Shown piece by piece: positions 17,974-28,815 of a stretch of 64,000 nucleotides of DNA (position 1 is the stretch's first letter; each line of letters starts with the position of its first letter). This DNA is from Bacteroidia bacterium. GTDB lineage: Bacteria; Bacteroidota; Bacteroidia; Bacteroidales; GWA2-32-17. The stretch lies in the NCBI GenBank assembly GCA_016218155.1, contig JACREQ010000045.1, forward strand, positions 57,045 through 121,044, read 5' to 3'. The notes under the pieces are model-generated. The model worked only from the letters and a program-made list of their open reading frames with translations, was not told the origin of the DNA and ran no database searches. Both the position numbers and the translations under genes were made by a program.

Positions 17974-18374
17974 TTTTCTTCAACTATTTCGATTAATCCT
18001 AGGTCTTTATGATACATAAAACAAATCAAATTGTTATTCATTCCTGAAGCTACACATGGTTGTTTAAGCAATACAAATTTTATTTTCTTTAATATCTCAA
18101 TTGATTTTTGAATATCTTTAGATGAATAACATATATGGTATGGTGTTACACCAACTTTACTTACAATTTGATTTACGGGTGATTTTTCATCAACGGCTTC
18201 TATCAGTTCTATAACCGGATGACCTTCTTTTTTTAAGAAACAAAGCTTTACATTTTGAACTGTATCAATTACAATCTCATTTGATGAATACCCAAGTAAA
18301 ATATATTGATCCCTTGTTTTCTCAATGCAATTTGTAGCAACACCAATATGATGAAATTGTAAAGGGATATTCAT
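17970..18374 (-). CDS. VOC (glyoxalase-like) family protein
   Basis: 134 residues, one VOC unit pair. QFHHIGVAT at the N-terminus, VIELIEA, TPYHICYSS and GLIEIVEE supply the His/Glu metal ligands in the order seen in methylmalonyl-CoA epimerase and glyoxalase relatives. Here it heads the glycan operon and probably acts on a carrier-bound or sugar intermediate rather than on methylmalonyl-CoA. Specificity is unknown. Confidence 0.8.
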   Translation of the reverse strand: MNIPLQFHHIGVATNCIEKTRDQYILLGYSSNEIVIDTVQNVKLCFLKKEGHPVIELIEAVDEKSPVNQIVSKVGVTPYHICYSSKDIQKSIEILKKIKFVLLKQPCVASGMNNNLICFMYHKDLGLIEIVEEK

Positions 18375-18472
18375 TTTTTCAGGATTGAGTTTTTAAATAT
18401 ACATCATTTAATTCAAAATTAGTGAAAACATATGTAAGTCTTTATTTCATAACAAATATTAACATGTTAACA

Positions 18473-20017
18473 TTATGCAAGAATTGTTTTAAAATGTTTC
18501 TCCAGATTGAGTTTTTCAGAAACAATCGAACTAATCTGTGAAATCGTAATCCGTTCTTGCTTCATACTGTCACGTTCGCGAATAGTAACTGTATTATCTT
18601 CTAATGTTTGTTGGTCAATTGTTATGCAGTATGGTGTTCCGATTGCATCTTGTCTTCTATAGCGTCTGCCAACTGTGTCTTTTTCGTCATACTGGCACAT
18701 AAAATTGAGTTTAAGTGAATCCATAATTTCATGTGCTTTTTCTGGCATACCATCGCGTTTTACCAATGGTAAAACAGCCACTTTAATAGGTGATAATACA
18801 GGAGGAATTCTTAAAACCATTCGTTCTGATCCGTCTTCAAGTTTTTCTTCGTTATAAGCATAACTTAATATTGCAAGGAATGTACGGTCTAAGCCAATTG
18901 ATGTTTCTACAACATAAGGCACATAACTTTCATTTGTTTCTGAATCGAAATACTGTAATTTTTTTCCGCTGAATTGTTGATGCTGGTTTAAATCAAAATC
19001 GGTACGAGAATGAATACCTTCTAATTCTTTAAATCCGAATGGAAATTCGAATTCTATATCGGTTGCTGCATTTGCATAATGTGCTAGCTTTTCATGATCG
19101 TGAAAACGATATTTAATTTCAGGAATACCTAAAGATAAATGCCATTTTTTGCGGGTGATTTTCCAGTACTCGAACCATTTCATTTCTTCACCTGGTTTAA
19201 CAAAAAATTGCATTTCCATTTGTTCAAATTCGCGCATACGGAAAATAAACTGTCGTGCAACTATTTCGTTTCTGAATGCTTTTCCTGTTTGTGCGATACC
19301 AAACGGAATTTTCATTCTTCCGGTTTTGTATACATTCAAAAAGTTTACAAAAATTCCCTGGGCTGTCTCGGGACGAAGAAAAATAGTTCCTGCATCATCA
19401 GTAACAGATCCCATTTGAGTTGAAAACATAAGGTTAAACTGGCGAACATCTGTCCAGTTGCGGGTTCCAGAAATTGGACAAACTATGCCTTCTTCTTCAA
19501 TAATAGCTTTTACATCAGCAAGATTGTTGTCGTTTAATGCTTTTGCAAAGCGGCTTTTAATAGAGTCGAGTTTATTTTTGTATTCAACTACTCTTGGGTT
19601 TGTTGAAATAAACATAGCACTATCAAAAGTTTCGCCGAAACGTTTTGCAGCTTTTTCGACTTCTTTATTTATTTTATCTTCAATCTTAGCTAAATGTTCT
19701 TCAATAAGTACATCAGCACGATAACGTTTCTTAGAATCTTTATTGTCAATTAATGGATCATTAAAAGCATCAACGTGACCCGAAGCTTTCCAGATGGTTG
19801 GATGCATAAAAATTGCAGAATCAATGCCTACAATGTTTTCATGAAGCTGAACCATGCTTTTCCACCAGTATTCGCGTATATTGTTTTTTAAAAGAGAGCC
19901 AAGTTGGCCATAGTCGTAAACAGCAGCTAATCCATCATATACTTCACTTGAAGGGAAGATAAATCCATATTCTTTTGAGTGACTGATGATTTTTTTAAAA
20001 AGTTCTTCTTGCGTCAT
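18473..20017 (-). CDS. glyQS: Glycyl-tRNA synthetase (homodimeric type)
   Basis: 514 residues, class II, of the eukaryote/archaea-like homodimer type common in Bacteroidota. The start EELFKKIISHSKEYGFIFPS, motif 2 around RNEIVARQFIFRMREFEQME, and motif 3 VVETSIGLDRTFLAIL are all visible, with an anticodon-binding domain in the last ~100 residues. It is complete and has its own promoter. Confidence 0.96.
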   Translation of the reverse strand: MTQEELFKKIISHSKEYGFIFPSSEVYDGLAAVYDYGQLGSLLKNNIREYWWKSMVQLHENIVGIDSAIFMHPTIWKASGHVDAFNDPLIDNKDSKKRYRADVLIEEHLAKIEDKINKEVEKAAKRFGETFDSAMFISTNPRVVEYKNKLDSIKSRFAKALNDNNLADVKAIIEEEGIVCPISGTRNWTDVRQFNLMFSTQMGSVTDDAGTIFLRPETAQGIFVNFLNVYKTGRMKIPFGIAQTGKAFRNEIVARQFIFRMREFEQMEMQFFVKPGEEMKWFEYWKITRKKWHLSLGIPEIKYRFHDHEKLAHYANAATDIEFEFPFGFKELEGIHSRTDFDLNQHQQFSGKKLQYFDSETNESYVPYVVETSIGLDRTFLAILSYAYNEEKLEDGSERMVLRIPPVLSPIKVAVLPLVKRDGMPEKAHEIMDSLKLNFMCQYDEKDTVGRRYRRQDAIGTPYCITIDQQTLEDNTVTIRERDSMKQERITISQISSIVSEKLNLEKHFKTILA

Positions 20018-20039
20018 ATCTATATATTTTTTCTGTTGC

Positions 20040-20047
20040 CAAAGATA
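20040..20047 (-). promoter_or_regulatory. -7 element of the glyQS promoter
   Basis: On the minus strand TATCTTTG matches TAnnTTTG exactly, 23 bases before the glyQS start codon. No clear -33 TTTG lies at the normal spacing. Confidence 0.5.
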
Positions 20048-20140
20048 ATGAATGAGATGAAGAATTTAATTGCAAAGTGAAAATTTTACAGCTAAAATGA
20101 AATAAACAATAGCAAGATATGGTGTTATACCTGAATCTGA

Positions 20141-21814
20141 TTACTTTTTAGCAGTAGTATGTAAAATTGTATTATACCTTGTTTTGTCTTTTAAAATTGC
20201 AATAGCTTCTTTCATTGCAGGATCTCCTTTAAGTAATGCCTGCATTCTTCCTTTTTGAAAATAGTAACGGCTTACAATTTCTTCAAATAGTAATTGTTCT
20301 ATTTCCGGTTTAAATACCTGAAGATCTTTATTTCTATCATGAGCAAGTTTTTTCTTTAAAACTTCTATTTCGTCTTTAACTAAGTCAAAATATTTTTCAT
20401 CTTTAGTTGATTCTGTTAGAAGCTTTAAATCTTCTTCACTTTGAGTTTCATAATCACAATTTTTATCTTGCAGAAAAGCTATAAAATCGTTATAAATTTC
20501 ATCAGTAATAGAAAACTCTGATATTTTAGGAATGCTAGGATGTTTAAGTGCAAATTCAGTTGCAAAATCAAATAATAAATTTTTACTATATAAGCTTCCA
20601 GACAAATTACTTAGTTGTTCCGATTCTAATAAAACATCAGGTGAAACACCACCACCATCATAAACTATTCGTCCGTTTTTTGTTTGAAATTCTGTTACTA
20701 GTGAGTCGGGAACTTTACCTACGCTGCCATCAGGGTTTCTATGGGTATAATCAAGCGCCTGAATACAACGACCGCTTGGGGTATAATATTTAGCTGTAGT
20801 AATTTTAAGTTTTGCATTATAACTTAAAGGACGTGTTGTTTGAACAAGACCTTTTCCAAAAGTACGTTGACCGATTATTACGCCCCTGTCGAGGTCTTGA
20901 ATAGCTCCCGAAACAATTTCTGAAGCTGAAGCCGAACCGCTATTTACGAGAACAACAATTGGCATTTTAGTATCAACAGGTGCCATTGATGCAGTATAAT
21001 TTTTATCCCAGTCTTTTACTTTACCTTTTGTGCTAACAATTGGCTCAGATTTTTCGACAAATAAATTAGTAATGTTTACCGCTTCTATTAGAAGCCCGCC
21101 GGGATTACCACGTAAGTCAAAAATTATTGATTTTACTCCTTTATTTTCTTTTAAATCTACAAGTGCTTTTTTAACTTCCGAATACGCACTTTCTGTAAAA
21201 CTAGATAAATTAATATAGCCAATGCTATCACTAATTACTCCATAATAAGGAACAGCATCAATCTTAATTTCTTCTCTTTCTATTGTTTTCTCAATAGGGT
21301 CGGCAGTTCCGGGTCTTTTTAAAGTTAATTTCAAATTTGTTTTTGGTTGCCCTTTAAGCATGTCGCTTACTTCGCTTGACGATTTTCCTTTAATAGATAG
21401 TCCGTCTATCTCAATAATAATATCTCCTGCATTTATTCCATTTTTCTGAGCAGGAAAACCTTCATAAGGCTCAGTTATTACAACATAATCTCCATCTTTT
21501 CTAATTAAAGCACCTACACCACCATATTGTCCGGTTGTCATAAACCTGAAATCTTCCATTTGTGATTCTGGAATAAACACAGTGTACGGATCTAATGAAT
21601 TAAGCATTGCATCTATGCTTTTCTTAACTAAATCGCCGGGTTTTGTGTCGTCAACATAATACAAATTAAGTTCCCTGAAAAGTGTATAATAAATGTCAAG
21701 GTTTTTTGCTATTTCAAATGTGGTGTTGTCATCAAATGCAACAAGGGTTAGAGATGCAACTCCTAAAAAAGTTGCAATCATCCAAATCTTTATTCTTTTA
21801 AAAATCTTTTTCAT
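20141..21814 (-). CDS. C-terminal processing peptidase, S41 family
   Basis: 557 residues from MKKIFKRIKIW at 21814. The longer frame to 21859 would overlap yidD and lacks a signal-like start. One N-terminal membrane anchor (about residues 9-27) is followed by a PDZ domain at about 75-160. The S41 core has the Ser in NSGSASASE near residue 295 and the Lys in RTFGKG near 321, the Ser-Lys dyad of Ctp peptidases. It acts in the periplasm on C-terminal tails. Confidence 0.92.
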   Translation of the reverse strand: MKKIFKRIKIWMIATFLGVASLTLVAFDDNTTFEIAKNLDIYYTLFRELNLYYVDDTKPGDLVKKSIDAMLNSLDPYTVFIPESQMEDFRFMTTGQYGGVGALIRKDGDYVVITEPYEGFPAQKNGINAGDIIIEIDGLSIKGKSSSEVSDMLKGQPKTNLKLTLKRPGTADPIEKTIEREEIKIDAVPYYGVISDSIGYINLSSFTESAYSEVKKALVDLKENKGVKSIIFDLRGNPGGLLIEAVNITNLFVEKSEPIVSTKGKVKDWDKNYTASMAPVDTKMPIVVLVNSGSASASEIVSGAIQDLDRGVIIGQRTFGKGLVQTTRPLSYNAKLKITTAKYYTPSGRCIQALDYTHRNPDGSVGKVPDSLVTEFQTKNGRIVYDGGGVSPDVLLESEQLSNLSGSLYSKNLLFDFATEFALKHPSIPKISEFSITDEIYNDFIAFLQDKNCDYETQSEEDLKLLTESTKDEKYFDLVKDEIEVLKKKLAHDRNKDLQVFKPEIEQLLFEEIVSRYYFQKGRMQALLKGDPAMKEAIAILKDKTRYNTILHTTAKK

Positions 21815-21825
21815 TAAAAAATTAA

Positions 21826-22047
21826 TTAAGGTACCGGATCGTAACCATGTCCTCCCCATGGATTACATGATAAAATTCTTTTTATTGATAAAGTAGTGCC
21901 TTTAAAAGGTCCATGTTTTTGAAGAGCTTCTATTGCAAAAGCAGAACAAGTAGGAGTATAGCGACATGAATTTGGTAACACTGGCGAAATGACATACTTA
22001 TAAATTTTTACCAGAAATATTAATACCGCTGTTATCGCTTTTTTCAT
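21826..22047 (-). CDS. yidD: Membrane protein insertion efficiency factor YidD
   Basis: 73 residues with the full YidD signature: [16 protein letters not shown], then HGPFKG and [13 protein letters not shown]. It associates with the inner membrane and assists YidC-dependent insertion. It overlaps the end of rnpA by 50 bases, the conserved rnpA-yidD order. Confidence 0.95.
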   Translation of the reverse strand: MKKAITAVLIFLVKIYKYVISPVLPNSCRYTPTCSAFAIEALQKHGPFKGTTLSIKRILSCNPWGGHGYDPVP

Positions 22048-22420
22048 TCAGTTTTATTAAACGCTGTAAAGTTAAGATTATTTTAGATTCAATAAATTGA
22101 AAATTTGGCACATCATCCCCAATATATGTTAAAAGAATATTCATTTGAACTTCTTTATTATTTACTATAGAAACCAACTCATTTTTATTAAGTCGATAAG
22201 ATTCACGCATAATGCGTTTAATATAATTTCTGTCGACAGCTTTTTTAAATTTTCTTTTCGGTACGCTAAAAGCACATTTAATTGTTGCCTTTTCAGTTTT
22301 TGGAACAAGCATCCATCGTATTTTCAAAGGAAAAATCACAAATGAAAAACCTTCATTTATAATAAGAGTAATACTTTTTTCGCTTTTAAGATGTTCAGCT
22401 TTTCCGAATTTGAAAGGCAT
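21998..22420 (-). CDS. rnpA: Ribonuclease P protein component
   Basis: 140 residues. The conserved basic motif [18 protein letters not shown] near residues 70-87 is the RNR signature that contacts the [13 protein letters not shown] precedes it. The length is normal, and it is followed by overlapping yidD and preceded by hemD. Confidence 0.92.
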   Translation of the reverse strand: MPFKFGKAEHLKSEKSITLIINEGFSFVIFPLKIRWMLVPKTEKATIKCAFSVPKRKFKKAVDRNYIKRIMRESYRLNKNELVSIVNNKEVQMNILLTYIGDDVPNFQFIESKIILTLQRLIKLNEKSDNSGINISGKNL

Positions 22421-22468
22421 ATGTTAATTATCAACCGACAATTTTAAAGAATTAATTGTCAATATTGG

Positions 22469-23218
22469 CTATTTTTCTTTAGAGCATTTTTTAATAAAAC
22501 ATTCCAATGCAGCGGTAATTGAAGGTGACTCGGGCGATGGAGCCTGAATATCAAGTCGCAAACCTGCTTCTAAAGCTGCCTTTGCTGTTGTTGGACCAAA
22601 AGTGCCAATACAAAGATCTTTCTGTTCAAATTTTGGGAAGTTTTCGAATAATGATTTTATTCCAATCGGGCTAAAGAATACAACAATATCATAATCATCA
22701 AGATTCACCTGTGTCATGTCACTACTTACAGTTCTGTAAAAATAGCCGATGGTATTTTTAATATTCTGTTTATTAAGTATGGCAGTCATATCAGATTTAT
22801 GTGGATCTGTAAGAGGAATTAAGAAGTTTTCTTCTTTATGCTTTATTATATATTCCATTAAGTCGGCAAAATTATTATTGCCATAAAATATTTTTCGTTT
22901 GCGGTAAACTACATATTTTTGAATATAGAATGCTATTGATTCTGTTACACAAAAATACTTCATTGTGTCGGGCATAGTGATTCTCATTTCTTCGCAAATT
23001 CGGAAGAAGTGATCAACTGCAGCACGGCTGGTAAAAATAAGGGCAGTATAATCCGGAATATTTATTCTTTGTTGCCTGAATTCCCTAACTGAAACTCCTT
23101 CAATATGAATAAACGGTTTAAAATCAATTTTTAAATTGAATTTAGTTGCCAAGTCGAAGTATGGCGACTTTTCGGTTTGTGGTTCCGGTTGGGAAATTAA
23201 AATCTTTCGGATTTTCAA
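22469..23218 (-). CDS. hemD: Uroporphyrinogen-III synthase
   Basis: 249 residues. It starts KILISQPEP, has ALIFTSRAAVDHFF in the first domain and DIVVFFSPIGIKSLFENFP in the second, which together are the HemD pattern. It closes hydroxymethylbilane to uroporphyrinogen III. This supplies the heme pathway that the cytochromes later in the window would depend on, although hemD is a general housekeeping gene. It sits just after the DUF4271 gene, a usual Bacteroidota pairing. Confidence 0.88.
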   Translation of the reverse strand: MKIRKILISQPEPQTEKSPYFDLATKFNLKIDFKPFIHIEGVSVREFRQQRINIPDYTALIFTSRAAVDHFFRICEEMRITMPDTMKYFCVTESIAFYIQKYVVYRKRKIFYGNNNFADLMEYIIKHKEENFLIPLTDPHKSDMTAILNKQNIKNTIGYFYRTVSSDMTQVNLDDYDIVVFFSPIGIKSLFENFPKFEQKDLCIGTFGPTTAKAALEAGLRLDIQAPSPESPSITAALECFIKKCSKEK

Positions 23219-23260
23219 AGCGATGCGATTTTAATGTGTATTATATTCAATTTCACTTTG

Positions 23261-24151
23261 TTAATATATATTTCGAATAAATTGGTAAACATATAGAACA
23301 GGTAAAATTTCCAAGGCACAAAAATACAAAAAAGAATAAAACAAAGAAAGCCTAAATCGAAAACTTACAACAAAACCTCTGATTACCCGCATTATAAATG
23401 ACACAATAAAAAGCGCAACTCCGCTATACAAAAGGATTTCGGCAACATAATCGGGCACGTATGGAATTGTAGAAACAAGTGGTAAAAGAATTATTCCAAT
23501 CGATTTGTAAAAAATATTTCCATTACTTATAAACTCATGAGATTCTCTTTCTGATTTTACTAAAACCCCTGTTATCCAGTAGAAAAAAGATTTAATTATA
23601 TAAAAAATGAATACCGAGATAATGCAAAAAATAAAAAGTTTAAAGCCTTTTATATCAAAAATATTAAAATGAAAGAAATTTAAAAATTCAAAAACAAAAA
23701 GTCCAGAGCTAAGTATATATAAGCCAGTAAGAAACGCTGAAGCCTTTTGAAGAATATTAGATTTTTCGTCAATTAATTTTCTGGCAGATTGTTGGTTAAT
23801 GGTTGATTCAAATGTGCGAATAATCACCTTATTGTAATATATTCTAATCCAGGCTAATAATAAAGCTAAAAATACTATTAATAAAATCAACCAATCGTAA
23901 CTGCCTTCAAAATAGTATTTTGAGGGATTAATAACTTTTTTTGTAGATAAAACTTTTACTGTTTGATAATTTTCGCGTTGTTTTTCACTGTTAATAATTG
24001 GTAACCAATGATTATTTAAAAAAGACAAGTTGCTCTCATTAACCGTTAAATCTTTGTTTGAAGCAACAATAAATGGATCAATAACAGATCTTGTAACCGA
24101 ATCTCTTCTGGTTATTAAAGTGTCATATATTATTACCTGATTTATTGGCAA
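23261..24151 (-). CDS. DUF4271 membrane protein
   Basis: 296 residues. A ~75-residue non-membrane N-terminus is followed by a first hydrophobic segment (YDWLILLIVFLALLLAWIR) and about six more. The layout and the position before hemD match DUF4271, a Bacteroidota-specific inner-membrane family of unknown function. Confidence 0.82.
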   Translation of the reverse strand: MPINQVIIYDTLITRRDSVTRSVIDPFIVASNKDLTVNESNLSFLNNHWLPIINSEKQRENYQTVKVLSTKKVINPSKYYFEGSYDWLILLIVFLALLLAWIRIYYNKVIIRTFESTINQQSARKLIDEKSNILQKASAFLTGLYILSSGLFVFEFLNFFHFNIFDIKGFKLFIFCIISVFIFYIIKSFFYWITGVLVKSERESHEFISNGNIFYKSIGIILLPLVSTIPYVPDYVAEILLYSGVALFIVSFIMRVIRGFVVSFRFRLSLFYSFLYFCALEILPVLYVYQFIRNIY

Positions 24152-24230
24152 AGAAAACCCGTATTAAGAATAAATTAATTAATGGCAAATTTCGGTAAAT
24201 AAAATCAGAAAACGTAAACTGTATTAAAAG

Positions 24231-24246
24231 AGAAATTTAAATTTCT
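24231..24246. repeat. 16-bp perfect palindrome upstream of the gene at 24276
   Basis: AGAAATTTAAATTTCT is a perfect inverted repeat 29 bases before the start codon and next to a -7-like TATATTTA (24248-24255). It may be a regulator site, but AT-rich palindromes can arise by chance. Confidence 0.4.
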
Positions 24247-24275
24247 TTATATTTACAAAATATAATTGTTTTAAT

Positions 24276-27200
24276 ATGAAAAATCTTTTTGCTTTATTTC
24301 TTTTGACAGTTGTATTTGTTAATGCATTTTGTCAAAATAACCGGTGGGACAATCAATTTAGTTTATCTAATGCACCCGATTCAACTATTTTTGCAATATC
24401 TGTTTTTGGAAATGATTTTTTTATTGGTGGAGAATTCGATTCTATTGCAAATCAGCCGGCTAGTCATATAGCAAGATTTAATGGTAACTCCTGGTATCCA
24501 TTGTGAAGTGGAGTTAATGGAAATGTTTATGCGATTGTAACATCTGATACAATGACTGTTGTTGGCGGAGATTTTACTTTGGCAGGTGGATTACCTGCAA
24601 GTAATCTGGCATATTGGAACGGTTCGGTTTGGGTTCCCATAGGAACCGGATGTAATGGAACTATTAGAACATTGGAATTATTTGATCAATATTTATATGT
24701 GGGTGGAGATTTTACTTCAATCGGAGGAATTTCTGCAAATCATATTGCACGTTTTAATGGTTTGGTTTGGGAAGCTTTGGGAGCAGGAACCGACGGACCG
24801 GTAAATGTTATACATCATGGAAGTTTTTTATATGCCGGTGGTAGTTTTGCAAATGCGGGCGGAGTTAGTGCAAATAATATTGCAAGCTGGAATGGCACTT
24901 CATGGTCAGCAATTGGTAATGGCTTTGATGGACCTGTTTACTCTATATTAGGTATTGGAACAACAATCACAGCTGCCGGTAGCTTCATTAACTCTGGGTC
25001 TACTAATGTAAATAATATTGCCAAATGGAATGGCGGTTCATGGATTCCTTTTGCAACCGGAGCAAATAATACAATTTATAGTATCGAACAAGTTGGTTCA
25101 TCAATTTTTGCATGTGGTTCATTTACTTCTGCAGGTGCTGTTTCTGCAAATAATATTGCCGAATGGGATGGCACAAATTGGTTAACACTTGGCAATGGAT
25201 TAAATAATAAAGGTTATTGTATTAGTAGTTCAGGAAATGATCTTGTTTGTGGAGGTTTGTTTAGTACTGCCGGAATAAATACTAGTTTTTATTTTGGTAA
25301 ATATTACTCTCCTCCAGTTATTATAAATCAGCCCGGCAGCTATACTAAATGTTTTGGCGATACACTTATGTTAAATGTTACAGTTTCAAGTGGACTTCCT
25401 TTAATGTATCAATGGGAAAAAGATGGTGTTCCGGTTGGAATAAATAATGATACGTTGTTAATAAGTTCAGTAATTTCAGCCGATGCTGGTATTTATACCT
25501 GTGTGATTTCTAATTCTGTCGGAACTGTTTCAATACTACCTATCACTGTTGAAGTTTATAGTTCCCCTGTTTTTACTACATTAATTCAAGATAGTGCAAT
25601 TTGTGTAGGCTCTGATATTAGTATTACTGCTATTGTAAGTGGAACTTTACCAATATTTTATCAGTGGTATAAAAATTCTTCAAGTATTTTATCTGAAACC
25701 AACAATACAATAAATATAAATAATGCAGATATTAGTAATGGTGGATCATATTTTTGTGTTTCTCAGAATGTATGTGGAATCGACACTACCAATACTTTTG
25801 TTGTAACAATTAATACATTACCTGTTACTGCTTTTACAGGTTTGTCAACAGATTATTGTATTAATGGTTTAAACGACACCCTTCAGGGAACTCCAGCAGG
25901 TGGAGTGTTTTCGGGAAGCGGAATTTCGGGAGATGTTTTTTCACCAGTTGGACTTGTAGGCAACCATGCAATTACTTATACTTATATTGATGTAAATGGA
26001 TGTACAGGTGTTTCAACCCAGATGGCAACTGTTCATACTTTAACCTTTGTTACTTTTACCGGTTTAAATTCTGAATATTGTTACAATTCAATTCCCGACA
26101 CTTTGTTAGCAAGTCCTATGGGAGGTGTATTTAGCGGAATAGGAATGAGCAATAACGTTTTTTATGCATCTAATGTGCCTTTCGGAAATAATGCCGTTTA
26201 TTACTCTTATACAGACATTAATGGATGTACAAATACTAAAAGTCAATCCACTTATATTTACGGACAAACTGCATTTACTTATCCTGCATTAGATACTTCA
26301 TTTTGTGAGAATGATTTATCCGATATTGTCAGGGTTTTTCCGTTCGGAGGATATTTTACAGGTGTAGGAATGACAGACAGTACTTTTATTCCACAAAACG
26401 CAGGAGTTGGTTCGCATAATATTTTTTATCATTACACAGACGGACATAGTTGTCTAAATATAGATAGTATGACTTTTATTGTTCATTCTTTACCTGTTGT
26501 TAATATTACTGATATATCAACAGAATATTGCAAAAACGCGATTCCTGATATACTCGCAGGCTCCCCTACTGGAGGTACTTTTACAGGTAGCGGAATTATT
26601 AATAATATTTTAGACCCAAATTTATTAATACCGGGAACTTATTCTGCATATTATACTTTTACAGATTCTTTTGGATGTGCAAATTCTGATACTGCTATTT
26701 TTAATATTGTAAATGCAATTACTGTTTTATTTTCAGGAATAAGTACTTTCTATTGTCCATACGATTCTCCTGATGTTATGACAGGAATACCAGCAGGTGG
26801 TATCTTTTCTGGCCCTGGAGTAACTGGTAATACATTTTCTCCTTCAATTGCTGGTAGTGGTATTCAAACAATTGTATATAGTTACGATAATTTAAACGGG
26901 TGTTTCTCTTATGATTCTGTAGATGTAACTGTTGATGTTTTGCCAAATGTTATTATTTTACCTGTCTCAAATATTTGTGTGGGCGATGATATTACATTAA
27001 CTGCTGTTAGTGATGCCGGAACTTGTGTGTGGAATACACTTGATACAACTCATAGCATTATTGTAAATCCAAGTATTACTACCGACTATTCTATAGTATT
27101 ATATGGTTTAACTTGTATTAATTCTGATACCGTTACGGTAACTGTTAATCCACTTCCAGTTTTAAATCTTGGACCCGATACATCCGGTTGTGCTCCATAC

Positions 27201-27857
27201 ATAATAAATGCACCGGGTAATTTATTATCTTATAATTGGTCAAATGGAAGTACAGATAGTATAACAACAGTTAACACAACAGGAAATTATAGCCTAACTG
27301 TAACAAATAACTTTAACTGCAATTCAACTGATGAGGTATTTATAAGTGTTTCGCCAATACCTTATTTTGATTTAGGAAACGACCTTTCGATTAGTAACAC
27401 TCAAACAATAATAATTGGTACAACTCCATCATTTAGCAATTACTTATGGAGTACTGGCAGCACTCAGAATTTTATTGTTGTTAATGGCCAGACTGCAGGA
27501 TTTGGTGTTCATAATTATAGTCTTACTGTATATAATGATAGTGGATGTAGCTATACCGATTCAGTTGCAGTTAATATTACAAATCTTGGAATTTGCGATA
27601 ATTATGAAACCACAATATGTTCAGTTTTTCCTAATCCTGCATCGGAATATGTTAAGCTTTTAATTCCTGACAATTATAAAAAGCTTGTTTGCATTGATAT
27701 AACAACTGAGAATGGTAAAAGAATATCGGAGCTAAAAAAAGCTGATATTGCTGGCAATGAAATAATAATTGATTTGTCTGAATTTGCAAGGGGAATTTAT
27801 TTTGTTAATTTTAAATCTGAAACTGAAGTAATATCACGTAAATTAATAGTAAATTAA
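24276..27857 (+). CDS. Large T9SS-sorted surface protein, interrupted by an in-frame TGA
   Basis: One frame of 1194 codons, with a TGA at 24504-24506 splitting it into 76 codons with the signal peptide (VNAFCQ|N) and the rest. The next ATG in frame is at 24552. At least five ~45-residue repeats of the form NIAxWNGxxW-xxxGxGxNG-GGxF span the stop. In the other copies the stop position is a small residue, mostly Gly (PIG, ALG, AIG), so GGA to TGA is the simplest change. Two Ig-like domains follow (about residues 345-515), then five ~75-residue FxGxxxxYC/GGxFSG repeats and a C-terminal type A sorting domain (VFPNPASEYV). It is probably a pseudogene, a readthrough case or a sequence error. Confidence 0.85.
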
Positions 27858-27965
27858 TTGTTGTAAGATAATTAGCTTTAGTTTTTTTTCATTTTATCTT
27901 CCTTAAACAAGTAAATTTACTTATTTAAATTAGGATATTATACTCTTATTATCAGACACTTTTGG

Positions 27966-27980
27966 CTTATCTTTGATAAG
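27966..27980 (+). promoter_or_regulatory. Promoter -7 element inside a short inverted repeat
   Basis: CTTATC-TTT-GATAAG is a 6-bp inverted repeat. Its centre contains TATCTTTG (27968-27975), an exact TAnnTTTG element 22 bases before the gene at 27998. No -33 TTTG is seen at the usual distance. Confidence 0.4.
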
Positions 27981-27997
27981 GCAAAATCGCTACTCAA

Positions 27998-28732
27998 ATG
28001 AAATCACTAGCTCAAATATTCGTCTTTGTTATTTCAATTACTGCGTTTTGTGTAACATTATTAGGTGTTTCTGGAAATAATATTAAAGTAGATTCTAGAA
28101 AACTAAAAAATGTAAAATCAGAAAAACTAAGTAAATCAATATCACCCGATGATTCAAAAAGTTTTGAAGGAATAATTGAGTTGTTGGAAAGAAGTTCATT
28201 TGATACAGTTTCATATCAATTAACTATCAAACAAAATTCGGTAAAACTCGACAAGAATATTAAAAACGGTAAGCCTGAAGAGAGTTTATTATTTGATTTA
28301 GAAAAAGAAACAATTACAGCTTTACATCATTATAAAAAGATGTACTGTAATATTCCGGTTAATAATTACAATAAAGTATCAACAAATGAATATAAAATTA
28401 TCAAATCAAACAATACTAAAATTATTTCTGGTTTTAATTGTCAGCAGTGGCGTGTAAAGAATCATACTGAAAATACGGAAATTACATTTTGGGTAACTGG
28501 GAAAAAATATTATTTCTACCAAAAATTTGTTCAGTTATGGAATAAAACTGATAATTGTTACCAGTATTTTCTAACTATTCCAGATGCCAATGGTTTTATG
28601 CCAATTCAACAAATAGAGAGAACTTTACTTAGAGATATTAAATCAAGTATAACAGTTAGCAAAATAATTAATCAAACAATTGATAATTCTAATTTTGAAA
28701 TACCTAAAACATATATGTTATATAGCAACTAG
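27998..28732 (+). CDS. Secreted protein of unknown function (possibly DUF4412-like)
   Basis: 244 residues. A hydrophobic N-terminal segment at about residues 8-24 suggests a signal peptide or anchor. FEGIIELLE near residue 55, a central HHYKKMYCNIPV and then ISGFNCQQWRV, FWVTGKKYYF resemble the strand pattern of DUF4412-type periplasmic proteins that adopt a lipoprotein-carrier-like fold. The resemblance is loose and the function is unknown. It has its own promoter. Confidence 0.5.
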   Translation: MKSLAQIFVFVISITAFCVTLLGVSGNNIKVDSRKLKNVKSEKLSKSISPDDSKSFEGIIELLERSSFDTVSYQLTIKQNSVKLDKNIKNGKPEESLLFDLEKETITALHHYKKMYCNIPVNNYNKVSTNEYKIIKSNNTKIISGFNCQQWRVKNHTENTEITFWVTGKKYYFYQKFVQLWNKTDNCYQYFLTIPDANGFMPIQQIERTLLRDIKSSITVSKIINQTIDNSNFEIPKTYMLYSN

Positions 28733-28815
28733 AAGAGTTTTATAGTTGCACATTTTATTAAACACAAATTAACAAGTTATATAACATTATTCAATATAGG
28801 AGTATTATTTAGCTA

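Noticed and set aside
22437..22460. Terminator between hemD and rnpA
   Set aside because: There is a GACAATT/AATTGTC inverted repeat, but it lacks a T-run on the transcribed strand and the stem is short and AT-rich.
24504..24506. TGA read as an amino acid (alternative code or selenocysteine)
   Set aside because: TGA ends other genes here, such as pseB. The aligned repeats have mostly Gly at this position and no cysteine, and I noticed no SECIS-like hairpin after it.
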